Shown: positions 24,702 to 34,374, counted from the first letter of the stretch. The stretch is 64,000 nucleotides of DNA from Reinekea forsetii (GCF_002795845.1 NZ_CP011797.1:1635501-1699500), one strand, 5' to 3'. Numbers and translations: made by a program. Notes: a model not told the origin generated them from the sequence alone.

Positions 24702-26606
24702 CTATTGAGGCACCAAGGCCATCGAATCATTGCTCACAAAGCTAATGCCAGGGGTTGTCCAGGCTGACATACGCCATCCCGTCTTAGTGGTAAGGGCATA
24801 GATCTGACTGTAGGCCAATACCGACTTAACATAGCCACGAGTTTCATCGAACGGAATGCTTTCGATCCAGATGGTCATCTCGGTTGGGAAGCGTTCGCGC
24901 CATTGGATGACTCGACTCGGGCCGGCATTATAGGCTGCGGTGGCATAAACGGGGTTCTCGAATCTTTTTATCAGATCACTCAGGTAATTACTGCCCAGGG
25001 CGATATTGGTGCCCGGCTGTTGCAGATCCGCTGTGGTCGCATAGGGCACCTTGTGTTGCGTAGCGACCTGTCGCGCCGTTCGCGGCATTAGTTGCATTAG
25101 GCCATGGGCGCCGGCAGGACTGACCGCCGCGTGTTGATATCGGCTCTCTTGACGCATAACGCCATAAAGCCAAAACGCGGGTAAGTTCAGACGGTCCGCT
25201 TGATCTTCGATAAAGGCACCGTAGGCATCGGGATAACGCAGGTGAATTAGATCATAGCGACCGCTCCAACCGGCGGATTGTGACGCCTTGGCATACCAGC
25301 CCCAGTTCAACGCTAATTCGGCGGCGCTGTGTTGTACGCCGTTGGCCTGTTCGCGCACCCAAAGATTCCATTCTACTTGCGCTCGGGCTGTCTGGCCGGC
25401 CAAAAATAGCGCTTTGGCGCGGCGCAGTTCCGGCTGCTGCGCCAATTTGCTGCTATCCCGTGGGGGATACTGTGGATTGGCATTTAAGCTCGGCTCGGTA
25501 CCTAGGACACCGGCGGCCAAGAAACCATAGTAGAGTCGCTGGCCACTTAGGGCGATTAGGCTGTTGTCGTCAGCCAGCTGGCCCTCAGTCTTATAGCGTG
25601 CCAGACCATACCAATAGAGCCATTGATCGGAGCGTTGCAAGCTCGGACTGAGGTCCTGGTAATACGCCACTATTGCCGGGTAGTCCTCTTGGCTTAGGGC
25701 GATCTGTAGGCGCCAATGCTGAACCAGCTCGTCGTCCTTATCGGGATCGGCAATGGCCAGCCAGTAGGCCGCCTCGGGTAAAGGCAGTTTGGCCATGGCA
25801 ATACCCAGATAACGAGATGCGGTGCGTACATCGGCTGGGTCGATTGCCGGACTGGCCTTAACAATTTGTGACCAAAGATTCGAGGCTGAGCGGGGATCTC
25901 GGTAGGCCAGGCGATTCACCGCTGCCAGCGCCAACCCGCGCATCTGTTCTGAGCTGGGATCGTAGCGTTGGCTGATAATTGCGGTTGGGTCGTCATAGAC
26001 CCGAACCAGAAATTGCCCGAGCTGCTGAGATTCTTGGTCTCTGTAGAAGCGGTTCAAATAGCGCAAAAGGGTGCCGTTGCGGGCGTAGAAGGCCGCGAGC
26101 TGACGTTGCCACACCACCGGGGTGGGATCGCTTAGACCGTCCAACCAGCCCTTAAAGAAGGGGTCGCAATTGTCTGGCCGGGACCGTCCAGACAGCCAGA
26201 GTTTCTCAATGGCATCCGTATCGAGCGGTTGATCCAATGCCTGACGGGATTCAAAATAATAGCAAATGCGTTCTGGGTCGCTTTGGTTGGCAAAGACACG
26301 ATTGATCGTGACCCAGTCCTGGCGGCGCACGAGTTCATCACGCCATTTCGGTTGAAAAAACCAATTGGCGGCTCTATTGGCTGGGTTTTGACGAAAACGC
26401 TTAACCTGGCCTGCGTCCAGCGTGGTGATGTTCTGAGTCAGCCAATGTTCATGATAATGGGGAAAGAGCAGTTCTTCCTGCCATTCGAACAACTGGGCTT
26501 CGGTGAGCTTAGCCTGATCTATGCGCTCAAGCTTGGCGTCGAAATCTGTGCTTGCCACGGCCAGGCTGGACCCGAACAACAATATACAACTTAGGGTGAG
26601 ACGCAT
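24702..26606 (-). CDS. slt: Soluble lytic murein transglycosylase Slt
   Basis: Periplasmic enzyme that cleaves peptidoglycan glycan strands to 1,6-anhydromuropeptides. Signal peptide MRLTLSCILLFGSSLAVA, then the long alpha-helical superhelix (U and L domains) of Slt70, and a C-terminal lysozyme-like SLT domain with catalytic Glu487 in MRQESRYQ, the SPAGAHGLMQLMP motif and TAAYNAGPSRV. About 634 residues, near Slt70. The start at 26606 is chosen because the signal peptide begins there; an upstream in-frame codon adds six residues. Confidence 0.95.
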   Translation of the reverse strand: MRLTLSCILLFGSSLAVASTDFDAKLERIDQAKLTEAQLFEWQEELLFPHYHEHWLTQNITTLDAGQVKRFRQNPANRAANWFFQPKWRDELVRRQDWVTINRVFANQSDPERICYYFESRQALDQPLDTDAIEKLWLSGRSRPDNCDPFFKGWLDGLSDPTPVVWQRQLAAFYARNGTLLRYLNRFYRDQESQQLGQFLVRVYDDPTAIISQRYDPSSEQMRGLALAAVNRLAYRDPRSASNLWSQIVKASPAIDPADVRTASRYLGIAMAKLPLPEAAYWLAIADPDKDDELVQHWRLQIALSQEDYPAIVAYYQDLSPSLQRSDQWLYWYGLARYKTEGQLADDNSLIALSGQRLYYGFLAAGVLGTEPSLNANPQYPPRDSSKLAQQPELRRAKALFLAGQTARAQVEWNLWVREQANGVQHSAAELALNWGWYAKASQSAGWSGRYDLIHLRYPDAYGAFIEDQADRLNLPAFWLYGVMRQESRYQHAAVSPAGAHGLMQLMPRTARQVATQHKVPYATTADLQQPGTNIALGSNYLSDLIKRFENPVYATAAYNAGPSRVIQWRERFPTEMTIWIESIPFDETRGYVKSVLAYSQIYALTTKTGWRMSAWTTPGISFVSNDSMALVPQ

Positions 26607-26718
26607 GATGACCACTGCTGGCAAAAGATTGATTCAAGGCTAAAGGATTTCACTCAGAATACAAGTTTCGAACCGGATTATTCGGCCCACAAACGACTTA
26701 TCTAACCAAATTGAGCAT

Positions 26719-26743
26719 AAAAAAAGGGCCAGCAAAGCTGGCC
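26719..26743 (-). terminator. Rho-independent terminator after the RND operon
   Basis: On the minus strand: GGCCAGC-TTT-GCTGGCC followed by C and seven T. Placed 31 bases past the RND pump stop codon. Confidence 0.9.
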
Positions 26744-26773
26744 AATTAGGTGATCGGTCGATCGATCTAAGCC

Positions 26774-29700
26774 TTAGGTCTTGGTCCGTTTAAGCCGCTC
26801 TATCAGTATTAATAGACAGGGCGTCAACAGTAAGGTTAACAGCGTGGCGAAGGTCAAACCGCCGGCGATCGCCGAGGACAACTGCGTCCACCACTGGGAT
26901 GACGGGGCACCGATGGACATATCGCGATTCACCATATCGATGGTCAACTGCATCACCATCGGGATCAGACCGAGGATGGTCGTGATGGTGGTCAGCAGGA
27001 TAGGGCGTATGCGCTGGGCACAGGTAACCATGGCCGCCTCGACCGGGGCCAAGCCTTGCTTGCGAATTACATTGTAGGTATCGATCAAGACGATGTTGTT
27101 ATTCACCACGATACCCGCCAACGCAATGATGCCGACACCACTCATCACGATCCCGAAGGTCCCCCCGGTCACCAGTATGGAAGCAAATACCGCCAAGGTT
27201 GAGGTGATAATGGCCGATAGGATCAACACCGCCTGCATCAGGCTATTAAACTGGGTAACCAGGATAATAAACATCGCAAAGAGCGCTATCAGGAAGGCAT
27301 TGCCCAAGAAGGTCATGGTGTCCTGCTGCTCTTGTTGATCACCGACGAAGCGGAACGCGACATTCTCAGGGAACTCACCGCTGTCGTACAGGGCTTGTAG
27401 ATCAACGCCCAGATCGGCCACCACGACCGAGACGGTCTCCCCGACGGCCAGATTGGCCTCGACATTAAAGGTTAATTTACCATCGGTGCGGAACAGGTCG
27501 CCCTGCTTGTTTTGCGCCTTGCGCTCGATAAAGTTACTGATCGGCACCTGTTGGCCACGCACGGTGATGGTCAGTTCATCGATCTGGTCCAGATCTCGGC
27601 CATTAAAGGGATAACGGGCCCGAATATCGACCTCGTCGTCGGCATCGTCCGGTCGGTAGGAACCAATCTTCAGGCCATTGGTGATCATCCTGATCGATGA
27701 GCCCACGGTGGCAACGTCGGTGCCAAAGCGGGTCGCAGCTTCTCGATCGACATCGATGCGCCATTCCAAACCGTCCAAGGGTCGGTTGTCGGACACATCC
27801 TTAATGCGAACGTCAGCCTGCATTCGCTTGACGACCAGATCGACGGCGGCGCGCAGAGCGACCAAGTCATCGGAGAAAAACTGCAATTGGATGTCGATAC
27901 CGGTGGTCGGCCCCATTTGGGCTTCCTTGCTTTCGACCACGATACCCGGCACATCATTGGCCGAGTTGACGACCTGTTCCATGATAATGGACGTGCCCGG
28001 ACGGGCTGGGGTCCAATCGACAAATTCCAGCATCATCACGCCGATGGTGTCTTCCCGATAGTCGCGCAGCGGCGAGGCATTGACCTTGGTGGTCACGGTC
28101 TTGACATTGGCCACCTTGAGCACCTTAGCCTCGACCTGTTTGACCAGGGTGTCCCGTTCGGCTAGGGACAGATTGCCCCGCGCGCGCACGACAATAGAGC
28201 CGAAGTCGGCATCGACATTGGGGAAAAACTCGGTAGTGGGCGGATTCTCACCGATGGCGAAGACGATAAAGGCAAAGCCGGCAATAAACATCAGCGTCAC
28301 CTTACCGGCATGGCGCAAAAGCAAGCCAATAAAGCGCACATACATACCGAGGATGCCGGGGATCTTATGGAACTCGCCATGATCGATGGCATCCATGGTC
28401 TTTTTCTGATTTTTCGATACCGCGATAGGTTTGCCAAACATAAAACCGAAGGCCGGCACGGCGATCAAGGCCATGACCATAGAGGCCGTTAGGGTGATCA
28501 ACACGGTTTTCGGTAGAAAGCCCATAAATTCGCCGGGCAAACCCGGCCAAAATAATAGCGGCATAAACACCGCCAATGTTGTGGCTGTCGAGGCAATGAC
28601 CGGCCAAGCCATGCGCGTAGCGGCTTCGCGATAAGCACTTTTCTTATCGGCGCCTTCCGACATACGTCGGTCGGCATATTCGGTGACCACGATGGCACCA
28701 TCGACCAACATACCAACTGATAGGATCAAGGCGAACAGCACGACGATATTGAGGGTGATACCCATTAACGAGAGAGTTAAAATAGCCGCTAAAAACGAGG
28801 CCGGTATCGCCAAACCGACCAGCACGGCACTGCGCACGCCCAGGGTCCAGACAATGACCACAAACACCAGTAGGGTGGCGGTCAGCACCGAGTTAAACAG
28901 GTCGTTTAACTGCTGCTTGATCATCACCGAATTATCCTGGGTAAAGGTCACGGTAATGCCTTCGGGCCAAAAGGGGCTGACCGCCGCGACCACTTCCTTG
29001 GCCTGATCGATGGTGGCGATGACGTTTTCACCAACGCGTTTCTTGACTTCCAGGGTCACCGCCGGTTGTCCGTCGACCCGGGAAATACTATTGGCGTCCT
29101 TGTAGGTCCGTTGCGCCACAGCTATATCTCTAAAGCGCACCACCGTATCGCCGGAAACCTTTATCGGCAGGTCTAAAATGTCTTCCGAGGTCTCAATCAG
29201 GCCCGGCACCTTAAACGAGAATCGGCCGGCTCCGGTGTCCAGATTGCCGGCGGTGACCAACTGATTATTCCGCGACACTAGGTTGAACAGCTCGCTATGG
29301 GAAATGTTGTAACTGGACATCTGAGCCGGATCGATAATGATCTCGGCCACTTCCTCGCGCTTGCCGTTAATGGTGGCCTCGAGAATTCCCGATAGCGACT
29401 CAAGACGCTCTTTCAGGTCTTCGGCCACCCGGAATAGGACGCGTTCATCGACGTTGCCAGCGAGGGAAATATTGATCACCGGGAACAGCGCTAGGTTGAT
29501 TTCTTGGACGGTCGGATCATCCGCTTCGGCCGGCAGTTTACCCTTGGCTGCATCCACAGCTTGGCGCACGTCGGTGAGCGCGACATCGATATCAACCTCT
29601 AAACCGAATTCCAAGGTCAGGGTTGCCCGGCCTTCGCTGGCGGTGCTGGTGATTTCCTTCAAGCCTTCGATCGAATTTAACTCTTGTTCGAGCGGCCGCA

Positions 29701-29893
29701 CCAGCAGCCGATCGGAGTCCTCCGGCGAAATGCCCTCCAGCCCTGTGCCGACATAGACATAGGGAATGGTGATGTCGGGTTGGGCTTCCTTGGGGATGTT
29801 AATCAAAGCGACCACACCGGACAGAAAGACCAATAAAAACAACAAAATAACCGTGCGAGTCCGGTCTAACGACGCATTAATAATACCAATCAC
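26774..29893 (-). CDS. RND-family efflux permease
   Basis: Inner-membrane proton-driven pump, 1039 residues, with the family layout of 12 transmembrane helices and two large periplasmic loops. The TM4 proton-relay motif is GMLVDGAIVV with Asp398; the second Asp found in AcrB (D408) is Gly here, as in a sub-branch of RND pumps. The start is GTG with AAGGGG seven bases upstream, 11 bases after the adaptor gene. No outer-membrane channel is encoded beside it, so a shared TolC is implied. Substrates unknown. Confidence 0.93.
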   Translation of the reverse strand: MIGIINASLDRTRTVILLFLLVFLSGVVALINIPKEAQPDITIPYVYVGTGLEGISPEDSDRLLVRPLEQELNSIEGLKEITSTASEGRATLTLEFGLEVDIDVALTDVRQAVDAAKGKLPAEADDPTVQEINLALFPVINISLAGNVDERVLFRVAEDLKERLESLSGILEATINGKREEVAEIIIDPAQMSSYNISHSELFNLVSRNNQLVTAGNLDTGAGRFSFKVPGLIETSEDILDLPIKVSGDTVVRFRDIAVAQRTYKDANSISRVDGQPAVTLEVKKRVGENVIATIDQAKEVVAAVSPFWPEGITVTFTQDNSVMIKQQLNDLFNSVLTATLLVFVVIVWTLGVRSAVLVGLAIPASFLAAILTLSLMGITLNIVVLFALILSVGMLVDGAIVVTEYADRRMSEGADKKSAYREAATRMAWPVIASTATTLAVFMPLLFWPGLPGEFMGFLPKTVLITLTASMVMALIAVPAFGFMFGKPIAVSKNQKKTMDAIDHGEFHKIPGILGMYVRFIGLLLRHAGKVTLMFIAGFAFIVFAIGENPPTTEFFPNVDADFGSIVVRARGNLSLAERDTLVKQVEAKVLKVANVKTVTTKVNASPLRDYREDTIGVMMLEFVDWTPARPGTSIIMEQVVNSANDVPGIVVESKEAQMGPTTGIDIQLQFFSDDLVALRAAVDLVVKRMQADVRIKDVSDNRPLDGLEWRIDVDREAATRFGTDVATVGSSIRMITNGLKIGSYRPDDADDEVDIRARYPFNGRDLDQIDELTITVRGQQVPISNFIERKAQNKQGDLFRTDGKLTFNVEANLAVGETVSVVVADLGVDLQALYDSGEFPENVAFRFVGDQQEQQDTMTFLGNAFLIALFAMFIILVTQFNSLMQAVLILSAIITSTLAVFASILVTGGTFGIVMSGVGIIALAGIVVNNNIVLIDTYNVIRKQGLAPVEAAMVTCAQRIRPILLTTITTILGLIPMVMQLTIDMVNRDMSIGAPSSQWWTQLSSAIAGGLTFATLLTLLLTPCLLILIERLKRTKT

Positions 29894-29904
29894 AACAGTT
29901 CCCC

Positions 29905-30996
29905 TTAAATTCCGACCGCAATATCAGCGTCGAATGGAACCCTGACCGGATTGGTGACGTCGCCAATGGTCACAAACCCCTGCCCAACGACAATGATGTC
30001 AGCCTGGTTGTCCAAGCCTTCGACCCAAACCCCATTCGGATCGGAATGAATAATGCTGATTTCACGAAATTGTACCGTCTCGGCCGCATCGAGCGTCTTC
30101 AGGCCCATTAGGCCATCTTCGTTAATAAAGAGCAGGGCGGGACTAATATAATGGCCTTGGAGCAGGCCCAGTTCGACGCTGGCAACCGAGGTCACACCGG
30201 ACACAAAGCGACCGACCTTGGGAACCGTCAATTCGACCTGGAAGGTTCGCGTCGCCGGGTTGGTGACGGAGCCGATATAGCTCACCGTCGCGCCAACCGT
30301 GTCACCGCTGATCAACTCAACGGTGGCCGGTTGTTTTAATTTAAGCGATTGGATGTCTTTTTCCGAGACCGCACCAACAAACTTAAGCTGACTGTAATCA
30401 TAGACATCGGCAATGGCATCGCCCTGGCGGATATAGCTACCGAGCTCTATATGGGTGTTTTCGATCTGCCCAGCAAAGGAGGCGCGAATGGTAAAGTTGT
30501 CCAATTGTAGGGTCAAACTGGCTAATTGTGATTTGGCCTGTTCAAGATTGGTCAGGCTGGCGGCAAGTTGCGCTTCATTGAGCAAGCCCTGCAAGCGCAG
30601 TTTCTTGGCGCCCTCGTATTCCAGGCGGGTTTGATCCAAGAAGGCCTGGACCTGACGAATCCGGGCGGGCAGGTCTTGCGTGTCGAGCCGAACGATAACT
30701 TCACCGGCTTTGACCGTGTCGCCATCCTGCTTGTAAACGTTGAGCACCTTACCGGTCGCCTCACTGCGAATCGTGACGAACCGATCGGCTTCGGTGATGC
30801 CATTAATCGCTAAAGATTGCTGAACTTGGCGTGAAATACTGGTCACTACTTGCACACTTGGAATAAGTGACTTGACAGTGCCGGCGTTGGTAATCACAGT
30901 ATCGGCCTCTTTTGAGGCGCCTGAGACCATCCACACTATAAAGGCTACGGATATTAAGACCGCTAGAATGGGTCCTGCTAATCTACTTTTAGACAC
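29905..30996 (-). CDS. RND efflux periplasmic adaptor (HlyD/AcrA family)
   Basis: Membrane-fusion protein of 363 residues. An N-terminal membrane anchor (about residues 8-24) leads to the first lipoyl half (VTIRSEATGKVLNVYKQDGD), an alpha-helical hairpin (about 110-175), the second lipoyl half (IRASFAGQIENTHIELGSYIRQGD) and beta-barrel domains. It links the downstream RND permease to an outer-membrane channel. GTG start with TGAGG eight bases upstream. First gene of the two-gene minus-strand operon, divergent from uup. Confidence 0.93.
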   Translation of the reverse strand: MSKSRLAGPILAVLISVAFIVWMVSGASKEADTVITNAGTVKSLIPSVQVVTSISRQVQQSLAINGITEADRFVTIRSEATGKVLNVYKQDGDTVKAGEVIVRLDTQDLPARIRQVQAFLDQTRLEYEGAKKLRLQGLLNEAQLAASLTNLEQAKSQLASLTLQLDNFTIRASFAGQIENTHIELGSYIRQGDAIADVYDYSQLKFVGAVSEKDIQSLKLKQPATVELISGDTVGATVSYIGSVTNPATRTFQVELTVPKVGRFVSGVTSVASVELGLLQGHYISPALLFINEDGLMGLKTLDAAETVQFREISIIHSDPNGVWVEGLDNQADIIVVGQGFVTIGDVTNPVRVPFDADIAVGI

Positions 30997-31047
30997 ACAA
31001 TTAACCTCAGTATAAAATTGCGCCGAACATTAATCCGAATTCTTTTG

Positions 31048-31060
31048 GGCACCTAGTGCC
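31048..31060. repeat. Short inverted repeat in the RND/uup divergent region
   Basis: GGCAC-CTA-GTGCC between the adaptor and uup starts. Could be an operator for either gene; no known motif. Confidence 0.3.
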
Positions 31061-31074
31061 ATAAGTCAGTGTTT

Positions 31075-32982
31075 ATGAGTCTAATAATATTTGATCAAGT
31101 ACAGTTCGCATTAGGGGCCGCTCCACTTATGGATAAGTGCTCCTTTGCGGTAGAGAAGGGCGAGCGTTTGGCGCTCGTCGGTCGCAATGGGGCGGGTAAA
31201 TCAACCCTACTAAAATTGATTCTCGGCCAGCATCTGCCCGACCATGGGGTGATTAAGTTCTCCCAGGGGATACGGATCGGTCACCTACAGCAAGAACTGC
31301 CTGCCGGTGATAAACGCAGCGTAATGCAGGTGGTGCTGTCCGGTGCCGCCGCGACCGGCGATGCTTTGTTTGAGTACCAACAGCTGATCAGCGATCCGGA
31401 TCCGGATTTCGATCGCATGGGGGTGCTGCAACATATCATCGAAGAAAATGACGGTTGGCATTTTCAAACCAAGGCCGAGACCATCATTACCCGTCTCGAT
31501 CTAAATCCGGAACAGGCTTTTGATAGCCTATCCGGCGGCTGGCGGCGGCGCGTATTGCTGGCTCAGGCGCTGGTCGGCGAGCCGGATCTGTTGATCCTGG
31601 ACGAGCCCACCAACCACCTGGACATTCGTATGGTCGAATGGCTCGAGGAGCTGCTGCGCAACTTCAAGGGTACGCTTATATTTGTATCGCACGACCGGGC
31701 CTTTATCGATAGCTTGGCGACCCGCGTCATCGACCTGGACCGCGGCGATATCACGTCCTTTCCAGCGCCCTATGAGCTGTACCTTGAAAGCAAGGAAAAG
31801 GCTATGGAAGTTGAAGCCACTCAGCGGGCGTTGCAAAACAAGGTGCTGGCCCAAGAAGAGGTCTGGATTCGCCAAGGCATCAAGGCCCGTCGGACCCGTA
31901 ATGAAGGTCGCGTCCGAGCCTTGAAGGCTATGCGCAGTGAATTGGGCGAACGGCGTTTTCAACAGGGCACAGCGAAGTTCAGCATCAATGCCCAGGCCCA
32001 GAGCGGCAAGATGGTGGTTGAGTTACTCAACGCCAGCTTCCGCTACAGACCCGAGCTCGAGCCGGTTATTAAGGATTTTACCGAGGTTGTGCTGCGTGGC
32101 GATAAGATCGCCCTAATTGGCCCCAATGGTATCGGCAAATCGACGCTTCTGAAGATGATGTTGGAAGAGTTGGCGCCAACGCATGGCGTGGTCACCCAGG
32201 GCACTAAGCTCAACGTAGCCTACTTTGATCAAGCTCGAATGGCTCTCGATCCGGAAAAAACCTTGGTCGATTCGGTCTCTGAAGGTCGTGACTTTATCGA
32301 CATTGGCGGCAAAAGCCGACACGTTATCAGCTATTTAGAGGATTTCTTGTTCGCGCCAGAACGCAGCCGGATGAAGGTTCGCCAGCTCAGCGGGGGGGAA
32401 ACCAACCGATTACTGCTCGCTAAGCTGTTCAGCCTGCCGGCCAATCTATTGGTGATGGATGAACCGACCAACGATCTGGATATGGACACCTTGGAACTGT
32501 TGATCGATCGGTTGTCGGACTTCACCGGGACGGTGCTATTGGTCAGTCACGATCGTTATTTTCTCGACCAATTGGCGACCAAAACCTGGGCCTTCGAAGG
32601 TAACGGTAATGTCCGCGCCTATGCTGGTGGCTATGAAGATTGGAAAGCTCAGGGTGGCAAATGGCCCGAGGCTAAAACCACCACACCCACTGCGCAAGCT
32701 GCTACGCTTAAGGATGAAACGGTCGCAAATGTGGCCGCAGTAGCGCCGGTTAAGGCCAAGAAGCGCAGCTATAAAGATCAACGCGAGTTTGATCAGATGC
32801 AGCCGGTGATTGAACAGTTGGAGTCGGATATTGCGACCCTGACCGCAGAGATCGCAGCGCCAGGTTTCTATAGCAGCCCCTCGACGGTGACCGGCCCAAA
32901 ACTTGAACATTTGCTCCAGCTTGAAAGCACGCTCAACACCACCTTTGAGCGCTGGGCTGAACTGGAGGATATGGTCGGGTAA
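31075..32982 (+). CDS. uup: ABC-F ATPase Uup
   Basis: Cytosolic tandem ABC ATPase without membrane domains, 635 residues. Walker A motifs are GRNGAGKS (residues 36-43) and GPNGIGKS (from about 349); signatures LSGGWRRRV and LSGGETNRL; Walker B DEPTNHLD and DEPTNDLD. The linker WIRQGIKARRTRNEGRVRAL and the C-terminal coiled coil after a Thr/Ala/Lys stretch are Uup features. Uup acts on ribosomes and/or branched DNA and lowers precise excision of transposons. ATG 31075 is preferred to GTG 31069. Confidence 0.93.
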   Translation: MSLIIFDQVQFALGAAPLMDKCSFAVEKGERLALVGRNGAGKSTLLKLILGQHLPDHGVIKFSQGIRIGHLQQELPAGDKRSVMQVVLSGAAATGDALFEYQQLISDPDPDFDRMGVLQHIIEENDGWHFQTKAETIITRLDLNPEQAFDSLSGGWRRRVLLAQALVGEPDLLILDEPTNHLDIRMVEWLEELLRNFKGTLIFVSHDRAFIDSLATRVIDLDRGDITSFPAPYELYLESKEKAMEVEATQRALQNKVLAQEEVWIRQGIKARRTRNEGRVRALKAMRSELGERRFQQGTAKFSINAQAQSGKMVVELLNASFRYRPELEPVIKDFTEVVLRGDKIALIGPNGIGKSTLLKMMLEELAPTHGVVTQGTKLNVAYFDQARMALDPEKTLVDSVSEGRDFIDIGGKSRHVISYLEDFLFAPERSRMKVRQLSGGETNRLLLAKLFSLPANLLVMDEPTNDLDMDTLELLIDRLSDFTGTVLLVSHDRYFLDQLATKTWAFEGNGNVRAYAGGYEDWKAQGGKWPEAKTTTPTAQAATLKDETVANVAAVAPVKAKKRSYKDQREFDQMQPVIEQLESDIATLTAEIAAPGFYSSPSTVTGPKLEHLLQLESTLNTTFERWAELEDMVG

Positions 32983-33007
32983 TTAGAGATTGCCAACGGA
33001 GCGACAA

Positions 33008-33724
33008 ATGAGTATCACGTATCTGTTTAAGTTCTTAGAAGATGGCTCTGAACTGAAGATTGAAACAGCCTCAGCGTCGGAAACCAAGCCGGACCGAGCG
33101 GCGGTGACGCCGGCGGCCTGGACCCAATTGGCTTATTGTCAGTGTTCAAACTGCCCGCTCAAGCGTGAGCAGGTCGAACACTGCCCGGCGGCGCTGGACA
33201 TTCAGCCCATTATCGAAGACTTTCGCAAGATGCCGGGCTTTACCAAGGTTGAGGTGACGGTAGTGTCGGCCGAGCGTGAATATCGGAAAACAACCGGCTT
33301 GGAGGAGGGCTTGCGCTCGCTGATGGGTTTGGTGTTGGCCAACAGTGAATGCCCGATACTCAAAAAACTGCGGCCGATGGCGCATACCCATTTGCCATTT
33401 GCCAATCAGGATGAATTTATCATCCGCAGCGCCGGGACCTATCTGTTGCGCCAGTATTTTAACCTCAAAGATAACCAAGCCACTGACTGGAATCTCGAGG
33501 GTCTGGTGAACTTGAACCGGGAGCTGCAGTTGGTCAATCAAGCGCTCTGGCAGCGGGTTCATAGTGCGTGTGAACGGGACAGTAACTTGAAAGCCTTGTT
33601 GAGCTTTTTCACCCTATCGTCGAGTGTGTCCTATTCACTGGAGACACAGCTAAACAAGATTAAAAGCCGGTTCTTAAACGAAACCGATTCATTGCAGGCT
33701 ATTGCTGGCCAAAAGGAGACCTAA
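33008..33724 (+). CDS. Cysteine-motif protein of unknown function (DUF6901-like)
   Basis: A 238-residue soluble protein. The N-terminal domain has a tight cysteine cluster, YCQCSNCPL then EHCP (about residues 43-62), and a further NSECPILKKLRPMAHTHLPFA segment with Cys and two His, suggesting a metal site. The C-terminal half is helical. I associate it with the DUF6901 family from memory; function unknown. GGAG precedes the ATG at 33008. It lies between uup and another unknown gene, three bases apart, so the two probably form one unit. Confidence 0.7.
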   Translation: MSITYLFKFLEDGSELKIETASASETKPDRAAVTPAAWTQLAYCQCSNCPLKREQVEHCPAALDIQPIIEDFRKMPGFTKVEVTVVSAEREYRKTTGLEEGLRSLMGLVLANSECPILKKLRPMAHTHLPFANQDEFIIRSAGTYLLRQYFNLKDNQATDWNLEGLVNLNRELQLVNQALWQRVHSACERDSNLKALLSFFTLSSSVSYSLETQLNKIKSRFLNETDSLQAIAGQKET

Positions 33725-33727
33725 GAT

Positions 33728-34240
33728 ATGGCCATTTGGCTACCGATCCTAGCCGTACTGTTGCTCGTCGGGTCCTTTATGTGGCTCAAGCCCTCGCCGC
33801 GGGATCAGTTTCTGGCCAAACTGCGCTCGCGCGCACTCGCGCAGGGCTTCAGTTTGGGCAGCCTTCGCGTGCCGGATACCAGTGCACACGGCCGCGTCAA
33901 TCAGCGCTTTCAAATCGTCACCCTATACCAGTTGCCCGTGCAATTGAGCGCCAGCTCAGAGGGGCATTTTACGGTGCTGCGAACCACCGGTGAAGCCGGT
34001 GCCTATTTGCCCGACGGTTGGGCATGGGACCAACGAGACGGGCTGAACGAAAGCCAATACCAGCATTTAAAGAATATTTTGACGGCCTTACCCGTGTCGA
34101 TCCAGCTCATTTCCTTGAGTGCCGGTTCTATCGGCCTAAGTTGGGACGAAAGCGATCCAGAGCTGAGTTTCGAACGCTTGAAGCGGGTCTTAACCGATAT
34201 TGCTCAGGTGGCCCAGCAACGACTAGTGGGCTCTGCCTAA
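33728..34240 (+). CDS. Membrane-anchored protein of unknown function
   Basis: A 170-residue protein with one N-terminal transmembrane helix (about residues 3-20), a basic stop-transfer stretch (PSPRDQFLAKLRSRALAQG), and a C-terminal soluble domain likely facing the cytoplasm. No motif recognised. Starts three bases after the cysteine-motif gene. Confidence 0.7.
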   Translation: MAIWLPILAVLLLVGSFMWLKPSPRDQFLAKLRSRALAQGFSLGSLRVPDTSAHGRVNQRFQIVTLYQLPVQLSASSEGHFTVLRTTGEAGAYLPDGWAWDQRDGLNESQYQHLKNILTALPVSIQLISLSAGSIGLSWDESDPELSFERLKRVLTDIAQVAQQRLVGSA

Positions 34241-34308
34241 GGCCCATTCGGGCCGAACTTTCCTTCCACAACGCAGCGCCGTGCGATGGCATTCAGACCG
34301 TTCATTGG

Positions 34309-34336
34309 TTGACATATGGCGGCGTAAGGCTATTGT
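34309..34336 (+). promoter_or_regulatory. Sigma-70 promoter of fadBA
   Basis: -35 TTGACA (34309-34314), 16 bases, -10 TATTGT (34331-34336). Predicted start about 34343, leaving a leader of about 145 bases. The start region is covered by the PsrA-like operators. Confidence 0.7.
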
Positions 34337-34347
34337 ATTTGATAAAT

Positions 34348-34374
34348 CAAACAAGCGTTTGAAACTTTCGTTTG
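34348..34374. promoter_or_regulatory. Tandem PsrA-type operators at the fadBA promoter
   Basis: Two overlapping palindromes sharing one base: CAAAC-aagc-GTTTG (34348-34361) and GAAAC-tttc-GTTTG (34361-34374). Both match the (C/G)AAAC-N2-4-GTTT(G/C) consensus reported for the TetR-family long-chain-acyl-sensing repressor PsrA of Pseudomonas. They lie just downstream of the -10 box, where a repressor would block transcription. A related imperfect dyad TTTGAT-aa-ATCAAA overlaps on the left (34338-34351). The psrA gene is not in this window. Confidence 0.75.
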
